A stretch of DNA of 64,000 nucleotides from Thelonectria olida (taxonomy: Eukaryota > Ascomycota > Sordariomycetes > Hypocreales > Nectriaceae). The position numbers were made by a program, and so were the translations under genes. The DNA lies in the NCBI GenBank assembly GCA_020736575.1, contig JAGPYM010000085.1, positions 16,143 through 80,142 of the forward strand. The letters are read 5' to 3'. Within the stretch, counting starts at the first letter, position 1, and each line of letters begins with the position of its first letter. The notes under the pieces were generated by a model. The model was not told where the DNA came from. It did no database searches and worked only from the letters and a program-made list of their open reading frames with translations. Below, one piece after another: positions 54,751-64,000 of this stretch.

Positions 54751-55576
54751 GATAACGTGTATGTATGCGTTGGCGACGAATGTTCCAGAACGCAGGCTGG
54801 CGCATCTGGTTTATAGGCCCGTGACGCCCGTGCCATTGGTTCACCAGCAAAGGCAAAATTCGGCCTTCCACGGAGGCAGGGTCTGAAAACGTCCCAACAA
54901 GCCAGATGCTGCTGTTGTACGTGGGCTCTTCGCGTCCATTTTTTGTCTTTTCGTGCTCCTCGCGGCTCCGCCAAGGGCGTTCAAAACCTAACCTTGCGTC
55001 TAACAGAGATGATTGAACGCTCCAGGGTAAGTCCCAAGGAGCTAAAGAGGCTCGACCTGTACAGTACAATATGCAACCTTTATTGGTGACCTCACGCAGT
55101 CGAGAGGGACAGAGTGTATGTGGCTTGGCCGTAACGGGTCACCTGTCGCTGTGGTCTATGCGTGGGAGATGACGAGCTACTTGCAGAGGCGAGCAATTGA
55201 CTCCCGTGAGACAGTTGCACGAGGGAAGAACCCCTCCGAGGCGGGGCAGCCTATTCTGTAGTGTGGTCGTCACGTGAGGCAACCCCAATAAAACTAACCC
55301 CTGTTGTCTTCACATCTCAATTGCATGATGGGTGTGATACAGAAAACAGCACCGTACGGACGGTAACGTGTCTGAGTTGTGCGCAGCTCATGGCGATACG
55401 GACGAAATGCGCGGTTACAGTACGGTGCCCGGGGTTTCCTGCCTTGTGGAGGTTGGGTTGTTTGTTCCCCAGCAAGCGTATCTAAACTACTGTAGCGACC
55501 AGTTTCAAGACGACATCCTCAACACCACGATCGACAATCGCTCGGACACCCACCGGACAGCGACGAGCGAGTCTTG
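54751..55576. other. Intergenic region
   Basis: No gene recognised. Confidence 0.35.
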
Positions 55577-56011
55577 TCATTTTCCACGATCCCGGAGATT
55601 TCGCCGAAACCCTTCGCGCGGCTGCAGATCCGTCCTCACGAACCCCATCGCCCGGTCTCTTTTCCGTTCTTCCTGGGCGAGGGATCGTTTTATCTCCACG
55701 TCGCACCGCTGCGCGGCTGAGCAGAGCGCTTCAGAGTGGAACAGTATCCGAGGTGTGAGGGGTATCAACACGTCCTGGATCAAGCGGTTGTAGTAGTCGA
55801 GCTCGCACCTCAGCCGACGAATATCCTCGTTCAAGGCGCTGATGTGGTCTTCGGTCGAGACGCTGCCCTTCTCAGCTTGCATTTCATCTTCCATGCAGTC
55901 GAACGCGCTCGTCGTGCCGCCGAGATCCCGGATGTCTCGGTCGATCTGTTGGCAGGGTGGGGGCTTGTCGAAGCATCGTGAGATGCGAGCTCTCCAGCCT
56001 TTAGTATCCAT
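55577..56011 (-). CDS. Unrecognised 144-aa coiled-coil protein
   Basis: Single exon from the ATG at 56011. The middle is a good coiled coil (STEDHISALNEDIRRLRCEL, then YYNRLIQDVLIPL) and the end a charged helix (RSLAQEERKRDRAMGF). Four Cys residues occur in the first 60 residues. No family recognised. Confidence 0.45.
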   Translation of the reverse strand: MDTKGWRARISRCFDKPPPCQQIDRDIRDLGGTTSAFDCMEDEMQAEKGSVSTEDHISALNEDIRRLRCELDYYNRLIQDVLIPLTPRILFHSEALCSAAQRCDVEIKRSLAQEERKRDRAMGFVRTDLQPREGFRRNLRDRGK

Positions 56012-56217
56012 TGCTTCGTGATCCCGAAAGGGGTTGACGACACAGTGTATAGATCAAGGCCGGCCTTCACGCCGATGGGGGAACACGCACATGCATATAT
56101 CAAACAACACACAAAGCGGCACGGGAGATAAAACTGAACAGTGCAGAGCCAGAATGTTACTGCTTAGAAATTGGTCATAAACTGGCCGAGCTACAGTATG
56201 TACACCTCGCCAGCTTC

Positions 56218-56745
56218 CTACTCATCTCGCATTCCCGTGTGAGGCTGGTCGCTCAGGCTCCGGTGGTGCTCTTTCTTGACCATGTCCCCGTCCCCCACGC
56301 TTGGTGCATCCCCATCGGTGGACTCTGCGGTTCCCAGCAGGATCTGGGTGGAAAAGCTCCCTATCGAGGCTGACGGGAGGGCGAAGGCCGGCGACGACGA
56401 CGACAGCGTCGATTCTTGCGAGAACATCGTGTTGATATGCAGCTCTCGTGGCGGCACCGCCGCAAGCTGCGTTTGGTAGCGAGCCAGCTCGCTCCGCAAA
56501 GTCTCGATCAGGCCTTTTTGAGCGTCGATGGTTCGTTGCTGCGTGTCGAGAAGGGCGACTGACTGGGTGTGCCTGGCATCCAGCTCTTGCCGCTGGCACT
56601 GGAAACGATGAATCTCGAAGTCGCGGCATTCGACGCAGGACCTCAGGTACTGGTTGGTGGCTTCGTAGTCGCGCATCATGGCCACCACCCACGGCACCGA
56701 GTGAGGGCTGAGTCCGGTAGCGGGGAGGAGTGTTCTGTTTGCCAT
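56218..56745 (-). CDS. Unrecognised 175-aa coiled-coil protein
   Basis: Single exon from the ATG at 56745. The central coiled coil QRTIDAQKGLIETLRSELAR is preceded by a helical Cys/His stretch (CVECRDFEIHRFQCQRQEL). The tail is Ser-rich with an acidic segment and a short KKEHH motif. Like its neighbours at 54151, 55577 and 59533 it is small, intron-less and on the minus strand. Function unknown. Confidence 0.5.
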   Translation of the reverse strand: MANRTLLPATGLSPHSVPWVVAMMRDYEATNQYLRSCVECRDFEIHRFQCQRQELDARHTQSVALLDTQQRTIDAQKGLIETLRSELARYQTQLAAVPPRELHINTMFSQESTLSSSSPAFALPSASIGSFSTQILLGTAESTDGDAPSVGDGDMVKKEHHRSLSDQPHTGMRDE

Positions 56746-57394
56746 CGTAAGGCAGCCAACTGCAGGGTGTACGTTCTGTAGCTTGGATTGATATCGATAA
56801 CTTGGCTATAGCGCAGGTATATGTAGCGGTAGTGCACGGATCCGCAGAGACTCGGCCGAGTCGAAAGGAATGCATTACTGGCCCTGCCCAGGTTTGGGTG
56901 TATTGGGCTGTCCTCAAGGGGCTGTCCTCAAGGGGCTGTCCTTGAGGGACTGCCGTTCAGGCGTGGCATTATACTGGCAATATCGTACGTACCGACGATG
57001 CGTACAGTACAGTATCGTACTGTATATAAAGAGACCGGCGTGACGAGTACATATGTACTTGATCCATTTTACAATGTTAAATTATGTACTGACGCTGAGC
57101 ATACATAATGACCAAGTCATAATCGGCCAATCGACCATAGTATGACCCCGCGTCAACCGCAGCCGGAAGCTGCCGCGTGTCACCTTGGTGGGGGATCTGT
57201 TCTTGCGCTTACAGTCCTCTCATTCCAAATGGTATATGTAATAACACGCTTTCTGGTCAAAGATCCTAAACATGCCTGGGGGTATCTGGCGGCAGTTCAT
57301 TCTGGGCCACTAAATAAAGATGTAAATCTCTACAATCGCTACTGTATCGCATCACGCCATGGGTTTAATTGTATGCTCCGGCCTGTGATCAAAC
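56746..57394. other. Intergenic region with a short tandem repeat
   Basis: Three units of GGCTGTCCTCAAGG lie at about 56907-56953. A MITE end lies at 57063-57097. No gene recognised. Confidence 0.45.
57063..57097 (+). mobile_element. Right-end fragment of the GTTCAGCGTCAGT MITE family
   Basis: CCATTTTACAATGTTAAATT followed by TACTGACGCTGAGC matches the right ends at 31229 and 35044 with a few changes. Confidence 0.55.
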
Positions 57395-58141
57395 ATGACT
57401 ACCGAGCGCCTTCCTCCGGAGCTACAACTGCAAGTAGGCGAATACCTCGACCCTCTTACATTGTCGAACGCTGTTGAGGCAGGACTTAGAGTGAATAAAC
57501 CCCTCTTCGATCGTGCTCGGCATGCGGGTATATGGTCTAGCATTATATCAGCTGATGACTTTTCATACCTGAGGCACATTGTTGAGGACGGTGGGAACGT
57601 CTTCTTAGTAGGCTTTGATCTTGTCCACTTATTCCAAAATTATCCTCAGCAATCAGCCGAAAGGCCCCACCTGAACCTTTTAATTGGCTGTTTATCAGGC
57701 CCTCGGAAAATTGTTATGGATGCTTCAAAGTTATTGAGAGATACGAAATCTCAAATCGGGGTCTTGCCTATAATGGAACTCCAAGGTAAAAACATAACCC
57801 TCCATGTGCTAGAAGAGGATCAGGAGGAGTATTGTCTTTACAACCTAGACATGTTTGTCAATCGGCCAGATCTCTGTACAAAGGTCTTATATTTCCGGGA
57901 CGAAGAGTCGGGACTTCGCGATATGGAGCTGGACTATGTTTGGCACCATCGCTCTGCGCCATCGCGGTTTCATTATCGATTAGCCTTACCTCCATCTCTT
58001 TTCGGCCGGGATTATCAGGGCCGATTTGCCATAGACTTTCAGCAGGAGGCTGGCTTGGCTCGAAATGAGCCTAGGGGGTTTCCTTGGCATGAGTCCACTC
58101 GCAAGGTTCGTCGAATTCCAAAATGGAGCGCAAAAAGATGA
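57395..58141 (+). CDS. F-box-like protein
   Basis: Single exon, 248 aa, clean frame. The N-terminus ERLPPELQLQVGEYLDPLTL is a typical F-box start (LPxEL..I..YLD) with a helical continuation. No repeats follow; the rest (KNITLHVLEEDQEEYCLYN; FRDEESGLRDMELDYVWHH) is not recognised. F-box proteins bridge Skp1 to a substrate in SCF ubiquitin ligases. Here the substrate domain is novel or too diverged to name. Confidence 0.65.
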   Translation: MTTERLPPELQLQVGEYLDPLTLSNAVEAGLRVNKPLFDRARHAGIWSSIISADDFSYLRHIVEDGGNVFLVGFDLVHLFQNYPQQSAERPHLNLLIGCLSGPRKIVMDASKLLRDTKSQIGVLPIMELQGKNITLHVLEEDQEEYCLYNLDMFVNRPDLCTKVLYFRDEESGLRDMELDYVWHHRSAPSRFHYRLALPPSLFGRDYQGRFAIDFQQEAGLARNEPRGFPWHESTRKVRRIPKWSAKR

Positions 58142-58357
58142 TGTATGGAGTCTGTGCCATCAATGTGTCGGTATGAGGTAGCTATGTATAAAAAGCAATA
58201 TCGTCTTGAAGTTGTACTCTGTGTGTGTGAAAAGCTAACTACCTTACCACACACCTGCCTAACTACAAGCTGCCCGCTTCCGTTTCCGTTTCCACAAGCA
58301 GTGGCCCACTCTCTCCTTGTCAACCACTCGAAACCCAAAAAGAACACTGGCGGTGAT

Positions 58358-58752
58358 ATGTCCATGGCCGTCATCGTCCAACCCGACTGTCCATCGGGGT
58401 TTGCCTACCCCGACAAGCATCACATCAAAGGCCTCAACGCAGAGACCATTGCCAGAGTCTGCATACCCCTGCCATCATGGATAATGGCTACAGAATACAT
58501 AACCCTTCAGTCCGACCCCAACAACTTGCATCTTCCTCAGCGTGAATTTATCTATCTACAACTAACAAGTCGATCCATCCGATTGGGCGAATGGGTGGTT
58601 CCTCATGAACGGTCGCGTTCGTCCTGATGCCTTGAACTTGGGAAATCGAACAGGACGATGGCTCTGAGTCTGAACAGGATATCTTTGTGGAATATAACAT
58701 TCCGGCTTTGATCATCCGCGACCAAAGCTATGTACAGCACAGAGAACAATAA
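58358..58752 (+). CDS. Unrecognised 111-aa protein, two exons
   Basis: Exons 58358-58594 and 58654-58752, joined in phase 0 over a 59-nt intron (GTGGTT ... ACAG, CTGAT branch). The protein reads MATEYITLQSDPNNLHLPQR, then EFIYLQLTSRSIRLGEW and an acidic tail (DDGSESEQDIFVEYNIP). The weak GTGGTT donor leaves doubt; without splicing the frame ends at 58627. It may be the C-terminal part of a larger gene. No family recognised. Confidence 0.45.
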
Positions 58753-59532
58753 CGTTCTCAATTAGGACTCCGCAACCCTAAACCACCAACTAAAAGACAG
58801 AGCGGACGCCAGGAAATTCAGACCTTAATTGAACAATTTAAATCCACCTATGCACATGGCCATCATTTCCTCCTGTAAGCACTCGACCGCACGACTCAGT
58901 GCTTTCTTTCCTCCATAGCAAGCACCGCCCCCAAGATGCTGTGCTAACCCGCTCACGGTCGAGAAGTGTTTTAGAGCCGTCGCGTTGTTGGCACTGCCCA
59001 TCAAGGAACGTGGGCAATGGAATAGTATCTCATTCGGCGCTTGTTGGGGTAAGAATATGAATATCTGAGCGTGGACGCTTGATGACAAATGTTGCTGATC
59101 TGAAGGTTGGAAATATCCAATATGGTGCTGGAGATGTAATTGCAGCGTGATAAGCTAGCTAAACTAAGAATCTCAAGAATAAAGCTCAAATATTGCAATT
59201 CGTAGTTTTTGTAGCAATCAAGTCTAGACTCTACGACGCAATCCTCTGCAACGGCTACGGGATCGGTCAGCGATATATGTCCACTGCGAATCCAAATTCA
59301 TCGTACTATTACAATTCTCCAACAATCTCTGCGCCCATGGCGACTCACCTCAAATTCTCGGCTATACACAATCAAACGTATATGAGTATATTGGACTATA
59401 CATACATGCACAGCACTGTACAGTACAGCATGCTCATGCTGACGACACTTGACAAGAGATAGTCTGGGTCGGAAACGGCCCATGCAACGGCGTTGCTCTA
59501 TCCGACACGCACGGCCAGATATGGTGGCTGAG
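58753..59532. other. Intergenic region
   Basis: No gene recognised. Confidence 0.35.
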
Positions 59533-59835
59533 CTAGATTGCTACGCAGTTCGCCTTCCATTTGCACTGCTCGTGCAGAATCCGGCCTTCTGCGTCTCCGT
59601 GCAGCTGTAGCAGCCGATTGGCCATGTCAGACGATCTCGCCATGAGCTGACGAGCCGACTGCCAGAGGCGGCGCTTCGAGTCCAGTTCTGTCCTGAGTGC
59701 GTCGCGTTCCTCGACCAGAGCCTGAGCGGTGTAGCCTCGCTGGGATCTCGTCTGCTCCGAAAGCCGGTGCAGGAGATCCTGCAGCTGGAAAGAGTCGGAG
59801 TAGACACTGGACGCTGGTCTCGGAGGCTCGTCCAT
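59533..59835 (-). CDS. Unrecognised 100-aa coiled-coil protein
   Basis: Single exon from the ATG at 59835. Almost the whole length is a coiled coil (FQLQDLLHRLSEQTRSQRG; ALVEERDALRTELDSKRRLW). It lies 134 bp from, and divergent to, the kinase-like gene at 59970, so the two probably share a promoter region. Confidence 0.5.
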   Translation of the reverse strand: MDEPPRPASSVYSDSFQLQDLLHRLSEQTRSQRGYTAQALVEERDALRTELDSKRRLWQSARQLMARSSDMANRLLQLHGDAEGRILHEQCKWKANCVAI

Positions 59836-59969
59836 TTGTGGCCGCTGCTGGTCTCTCTACTCACGATCGCAGTCGGGGACGCGGCACTTTAAGTACTCGC
59901 CTCCACAAGCCGGTGCGAAGGGAGCCGCCCGCAGCCGCAGCAGCATGAGCATGTTCGAGTTGCATTCCC

Positions 59970-60944
59970 ATGGCAATCATCCGCATTTGGAGGTCGCTGT
60001 ACGGTACCAAGATGCATCTCCGACGCAAGCCTGCTTTCTATCGTCGCCCCGGCAGCCCGATCCCGGCCAAGACGTTCCTGCCCGTCCACCTCAACCGCCA
60101 TCCAGATTGTGACTACGAACCGATAGGCCACCACGGCACAGCGTGGACGGGGAAGCACCGAAGAAGCCGCCAGCTGGTCGTGGTCAAGGAGGTGACCCAC
60201 GCGAGGCTGGCCGACTTCAGCCATTTCGCGGGGGTCGCACACGTCAACGTGGCCCGCCAGCTCGGCATCTACCACGTGAGGTCGCAGGCGTACCTGGCCT
60301 ACGAGTACGTGGATCTCGACGTGCTCGAGGCTCTACCACTTTCGCAAGAGGAGATTTCGGCCGTCGTGTCGCAGGTGAGCGCGCGTCCGATTCCGAGCGC
60401 TTCGGGGTGAGGGGAGGTGAGGGGAGGGAGGTGAGGGGAGGGGGTGAGAGCAGACAGCTGACTAGGGAAGAGATGATGGCGGCAATCGATTACCTCCGCA
60501 AGCGGCTCTTCACGTTCCGCATCGACGCCGTCCGCGTTACTACCGGTGGCGTCGTTAAGATCGGTAGGACCCTGGGGCGAATCGTCGGCGCCGTGGCTCA
60601 CTCACATTATTGTCTAGTCCCCGATTGGAGCTTCGAGCCGACTGCCGATCCTGGGATCCGGGAAGCCAACGACGCGTACTTGGCTGCCGACCTGGAGACG
60701 TTTATGACGACCATGGAGCCCAACGAACGTCGCTGGACACGGCATGCATTAGGCTTCCTGGGCGAGTTGGGGTCAGGTCGTCTGCCTTTAACGGTGAGTG
60801 GTTGATGGAGCGGGTGAGAGTGCGCAGCTGACGGCGTCATAGCATCCGTATTTGAATCGAGCAAGCAGCCAATCAAGACTACGAGAGGCTGCTAGGTTCT
60901 CTGTCCAGAGAAGACTTGCTGGAGATTGTGGAACGAAATCTTGA
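59970..60944 (+). CDS. Kinase-fold protein lacking catalytic motifs (pseudokinase)
   Basis: Three exons, 59970-60374, 60458-60793 and 60843-60944, 280 aa, all phase 0. The introns have GTGAGC/GTGAGT donors; the first contains a GGGGAGGTGA repeat. The N-lobe shows the conserved lysine strand (LVVVKEV, K73), then VAHVNVARQLGIYHVRSQAY and a hinge-like LAYEYVDLDVLEALPLS. In place of the catalytic HRD loop is RKRLFTFRIDAVRVTTGG, and KIGRTLG stands where DFG should be. The end has LPLTHPYL, the usual final helix of kinase domains. Phosphotransfer is therefore unlikely; a binding or scaffold role is more plausible. The family resembles degenerate kinase-like proteins of filamentous fungi. A longer N-terminus is possible. 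Confidence 0.65.
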
Positions 60945-61393
60945 TGCGCGTTTGTCTGCTGGCGCTCGACGTCGGGGTGCTGAGCGATGCCGTGACAAGG
61001 GTTTCGACGGGTCGAAGGAGGTGAATCAGGTATACATTAGATATACCATGTACAAATCATATTGCAACAAATGTATTTGTGCCCAACCCACAGCCAGTAT
61101 TAACAATGTCGCTGATGAGCGGAGTGGAGAAGATCCGAGTTGGAAGTGGCTCTCGCCTAGGCTTCTATAAATGCCTTCGCGCCCACGATCGATGAATATT
61201 GGTGGCATATACTCCTTCTTTACCGCTCATTGTGTTGCAGCTGGCCTGCTCAACAGTTGGTTTCTTTTACTGCTTCTCCCTTCTTTCTGCTCCTCTTGCC
61301 TGCTCCCATTTCCTTCTTTTTGTCCCTCCTTTCCCCCTTATTTTACCCTTTTTTTTCCTCCGTCATCAATCCTATTTTTCTTCTTGATTCCGC
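60945..61393. other. Intergenic region with a pyrimidine-rich tract
   Basis: A C/T-rich stretch at about 61260-61385 (TTCCTTCTTTTTGTCCC etc.) precedes the gene at 61394 and looks like a fungal promoter/5' leader. Confidence 0.4.
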
Positions 61394-61897
61394 ATGTTCT
61401 CTCAAGGCGGCTCTGCAGGTGATTCCAGTTCGCCAACGTCTAGAATGGAGCTGGTGGCGCCCCAGTCCTGGCTTCGAGGCGCCCCGGTGCGGACAACCTG
61501 GTCATCCGATGTCGTCGTGAAGCAGGTCTTGGTCACTTTGAGGAGTGCGAAGCGGATGTTTCACGGGATAATAGCATCCAATCTAGACTCGGGTCCGTGG
61601 GACTGGCCTCGTTCCGATTGTCCTATGTGGGTCGTCGACGGCGGCAACGGCCTCAGCGTATGGCAGGAGTGCCGGCAGCGCCCGCGTCTCGGCGACGAGG
61701 GGCCGGAGCTGAAGGCCAGGGAGGTGGTCGGACACTACGAGTCCAGGAGCGGGAGCGTGTACCTGGCAGTTCGGTGGGAGGGTTACGAAGGTCCCACGTG
61801 GGAGCTCGAATCGCAACCCGCCAGCCCTGGCTCGCCGCTAGACGCCAGATGGACACTACCCGTCGATGTCTGCGAAGACCGCGGGCCAAGGTACTGA
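61394..61897 (+). CDS. Chromodomain-like small protein
   Basis: Single exon, 167 aa. Residues 117-143 read REVVGHYESRSGSVYLAVRW then EGYEGPTWELES. This has the chromodomain pattern of a strand, Y-L-V-K/R-W, EGY and a TWE motif. The N-terminal half is not recognised (APQSWLRGAPVRTTWSSD). Chromodomains bind methylated histone tails and occur both in heterochromatin proteins and at the end of LTR-retrotransposon integrases. No integrase is visible here, so a free-standing chromodomain protein is inferred. Confidence 0.5.
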   Translation: MFSQGGSAGDSSSPTSRMELVAPQSWLRGAPVRTTWSSDVVVKQVLVTLRSAKRMFHGIIASNLDSGPWDWPRSDCPMWVVDGGNGLSVWQECRQRPRLGDEGPELKAREVVGHYESRSGSVYLAVRWEGYEGPTWELESQPASPGSPLDARWTLPVDVCEDRGPRY

Positions 61898-63391
61898 TGG
61901 CGATGCTATCGTCGGAAGAGTAACGCGCAATATACAAAGTCACTTCTCGGTTGAGGAAAGTTCAAGTTATACGTGCTCTTAATTATGCTGCCACAACGGT
62001 AGGATCTCCTATAAAAAACCTGTATCGGGCGGTGGTATCTGCAAAGTTGATCTTGGTTGGGAAGCTTCACCTAGAACGTCATCGGTCTCTCATGTTTGCT
62101 CTCGGACGTGTCCTGATTTGCTCCTCCAAAAGCCTTAGCTCTTTCTGATAGAACCGGAGCCCGCTCTTTGACTCCGACGCGTGAAGTAGTCCCGAGGTAG
62201 CTGCCGAGGCTTTTCGTTCTTCCACTTGTAGCAACTTTATTTCTCGGTCTTACTCTTCCAGAAAACCGATGGGGTGGTGTTGTGAAGATTGGGGGAACGG
62301 ATGATGCATCATCCCGGCTGAGCATGGCATTGCCGCAAAAACCTTGCACAAGGAAAGTTGGCCGTGTTGGCTTGGTAAAAATAGGGAACCACGATCTAAG
62401 TAAGGGTCTTCACCTTTCAAGTGCACTGGCATCAGTTGATGCTAGAATTTCCCCTCTGCTGTCTCGTTTGGACGGTGCTCTGGAGATGGAGCTGCCGATC
62501 TCGTAAACATCGCGATGCTCAGATCGCTCTCCTGCCATGGAGTGATAGGATCATGGTCTTCAGTTGAGGCAACAACAGACGAGCGGCGTGCTTCTGTTTC
62601 ACACACGACGGCTTTCTGCCTCACGTATCGATTGTCACGCATGGTATGGCACGATGGAGTCAATTGGAAAACGTCCGGCCAGACTGAGCGACCATCTATA
62701 TACAACGCTACCACTAGCTATCCGATGTGCCGCGTGCAAACGTTCTGAAGACACCGGCAGGGCCGTTTTGGTCCTCCACCCCCTGATCACTTTTGTCTTC
62801 CATCGTTGTCGCCACCGTCCTTGGCCGGATTCATGAATTCGGCCCACGCAGACACCACGTCCGGGTACAATGGCCTCAACGTCGATTCCGGCATGGGTAA
62901 GAGTTGCGGTGGCTTGCTGGTTGACCTGCCGGTGCTTCGGCTCGGGCGAGATGGCCTAGGATTTATGGGCTCGGAACTGGTCGGCTGCATTGTGCTGTAG
63001 AGAAGCAGAGTTGTTCGGCTTTCGTCTTTGCTTGTGCACTTAAGTGTATGCACTGTATAATAGTGAATGAGCAATAAGTTCTGTCCAAGAATGGTCGTGT
63101 ACGAATCACAACGACGGGCATGTTGCGTTTCTCGCCTTTAAGTATACGATCCAAGGTACATCGCGAGAAGACCCGAGGCCGTTTTTGGCTCTCGAGCGAA
63201 GGCATTCAGATTCGGATACCTCGAGCTAACGCGGCGGCTTCGGCATTGGGTGTTCCGAGCACAGCTGGAGTGGGTGGCAGTGGACAGAAATGGACTCTAC
63301 GTATGAACTGACACTTACAGCTAGCTACGTACAGTATCGTCACGTCTAGACTGCTTGCCCGCGCGACCGCCTCCATAATGTAGGCCAAGTC
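61898..63391. other. 1.5 kb region with unassigned frames
   Basis: A minus-strand frame starting at about 62990 (MQPTSSEPINPRPSRPSRST, then TLRPLYPDVVSAWAEF) has plausible coding text and may be the first exon of an undefined gene. Nothing else is supported. Confidence 0.35.
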
Positions 63392-63984
63392 CTACTGCCC
63401 TTCGTGTCTAGTCCCCTGGCATAGGAACAACGTCAGGGAAGCATCGCTGTCGCAGCCATGGGTGGCAAAGTCGTCGTTGTAATAGTTGTACACGGCGGAA
63501 CAGTTCTTCTGGCAGCCAGGAGGGCACAGCACCGAGGGGCATTCTGGGCGATCCGGCTTCAGCGCCACGCCGTAGTCACAGAACTGACGAGGAAAGGCAT
63601 CGTTGATGTCGGAGATGTCGTAGTACAAGTCAGTGCCCGGATACAGAGTGGGATCGTAGGTGTATTCGAACTGCGTGACCGCACTCGAGTCAAACGCAGA
63701 TTCCCTCTCACTGTCGCTTGCCGCCTGCGACAATCGCTGGTCTGCGGTGATCTTGATGGACACGCCCACAGTCACGTCGAAGCCTGTCTCTGCATCGTAG
63801 GTGGCGCCGTGTCGGTAGGTCTCGTGGTATGACTCGCCGGGCAGAAGAGTTACGACGGACGATTTGTCCGCATGGACTGATCGCAGGTATACGGAAAAGT
63901 CACACTTGTTGAACACGCCAGCTTGAGACTGGGCCACACACGAAACGCGATGCCTCCCAGGAGGACAGCCACGAGTGGTTTCAT
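63392..63984 (-). CDS. BYS1-type secreted protein, one frameshift behind the signal peptide
   Basis: The signal peptide starts at the ATG at 63984 (MKPLVAVLLGGIAF). The mature part (AQSQAGVFNKCDFSVYLRSV ... SLTLFLC) lies in a different frame. One missing base in the GTGTGTGG tract (about 63942) would join them. The mature region follows the BYS1/thaumatin-like pattern of small cysteine-rich secreted fungal proteins: NKCDFSVYLRSV, a GESYHETYR turn, KIT, YDPTLYPGTDLYYDISDIND and a Cys-rich end (CPSVLCPPGCQKNC). BYS1 proteins are yeast-phase or host-associated secreted proteins without a known enzyme activity. The gene is otherwise complete to its stop at 63392. Confidence 0.7.
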
Positions 63985-64000
63985 GCTGGCTGCTACAAGA

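Overview
The window is nuclear DNA of a filamentous ascomycete (Pezizomycotina). The genes have short 46-130 nt introns with GT..AG ends and CTGAC/CTAAC-type branch points. The protein families are fungal (Zn2Cys6 regulator, DUF3435, DUF3723, BYS1, AAAP permease). Three multi-kilobase islands are almost pure A+T, as expected where repeat-induced point mutation (RIP) has destroyed transposons. The species cannot be named from the sequence alone.

Layout. 1-12.4 kb: a secreted five-repeat protein, a RIP-damaged alpha/beta-hydrolase remnant, AT island 1 (3.54-7.37 kb, a dead element with ~195 bp terminal inverted repeats), a secreted FAD oxidoreductase and a Zn2Cys6 regulator whose zinc cluster appears to be assembled across a 3-nt exon. 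12.4-25.3 kb: AT islands 2 and 3 around an AAAP amino-acid permease and degenerate sequence. 25.7-28.4 kb: an intact five-exon DUF3435 tyrosine recombinase with R, R, H and Y present, the type of gene that acts as 'captain' of Starship giant transposons. 28-47 kb: an HMG-box gene, two small MADS-like genes, a MetE/UROD-like gene, a five-exon coiled-coil gene with two 21-nt exons, an intact Tc1/mariner DDE transposase facing a conserved-looking 418-aa gene, an F-box/ankyrin gene, MITEs and minisatellites. 48-64 kb: a GC-rich block with a divergent DUF3723 / ferric-reductase pair (two classic Starship cargo families), several short single-exon coiled-coil or disordered proteins, an F-box-like gene, a kinase-fold gene without catalytic motifs, a chromodomain-like gene and a BYS1-type secreted protein.

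Interpretation. The captain on the + strand followed by DUF3723 and FRE cargo 21-28 kb downstream suggests that the right-hand two thirds lies inside a Starship or Starship-derived region whose 5' end abuts RIP-degraded repeats. Element borders are not visible. Several cargo genes carry single-base frameshifts, mostly one missing base and several at short homopolymers. They are therefore either decaying pseudogenes or places where the consensus sequence needs checking. No tRNA, rRNA, CRISPR or bacterial feature was seen.
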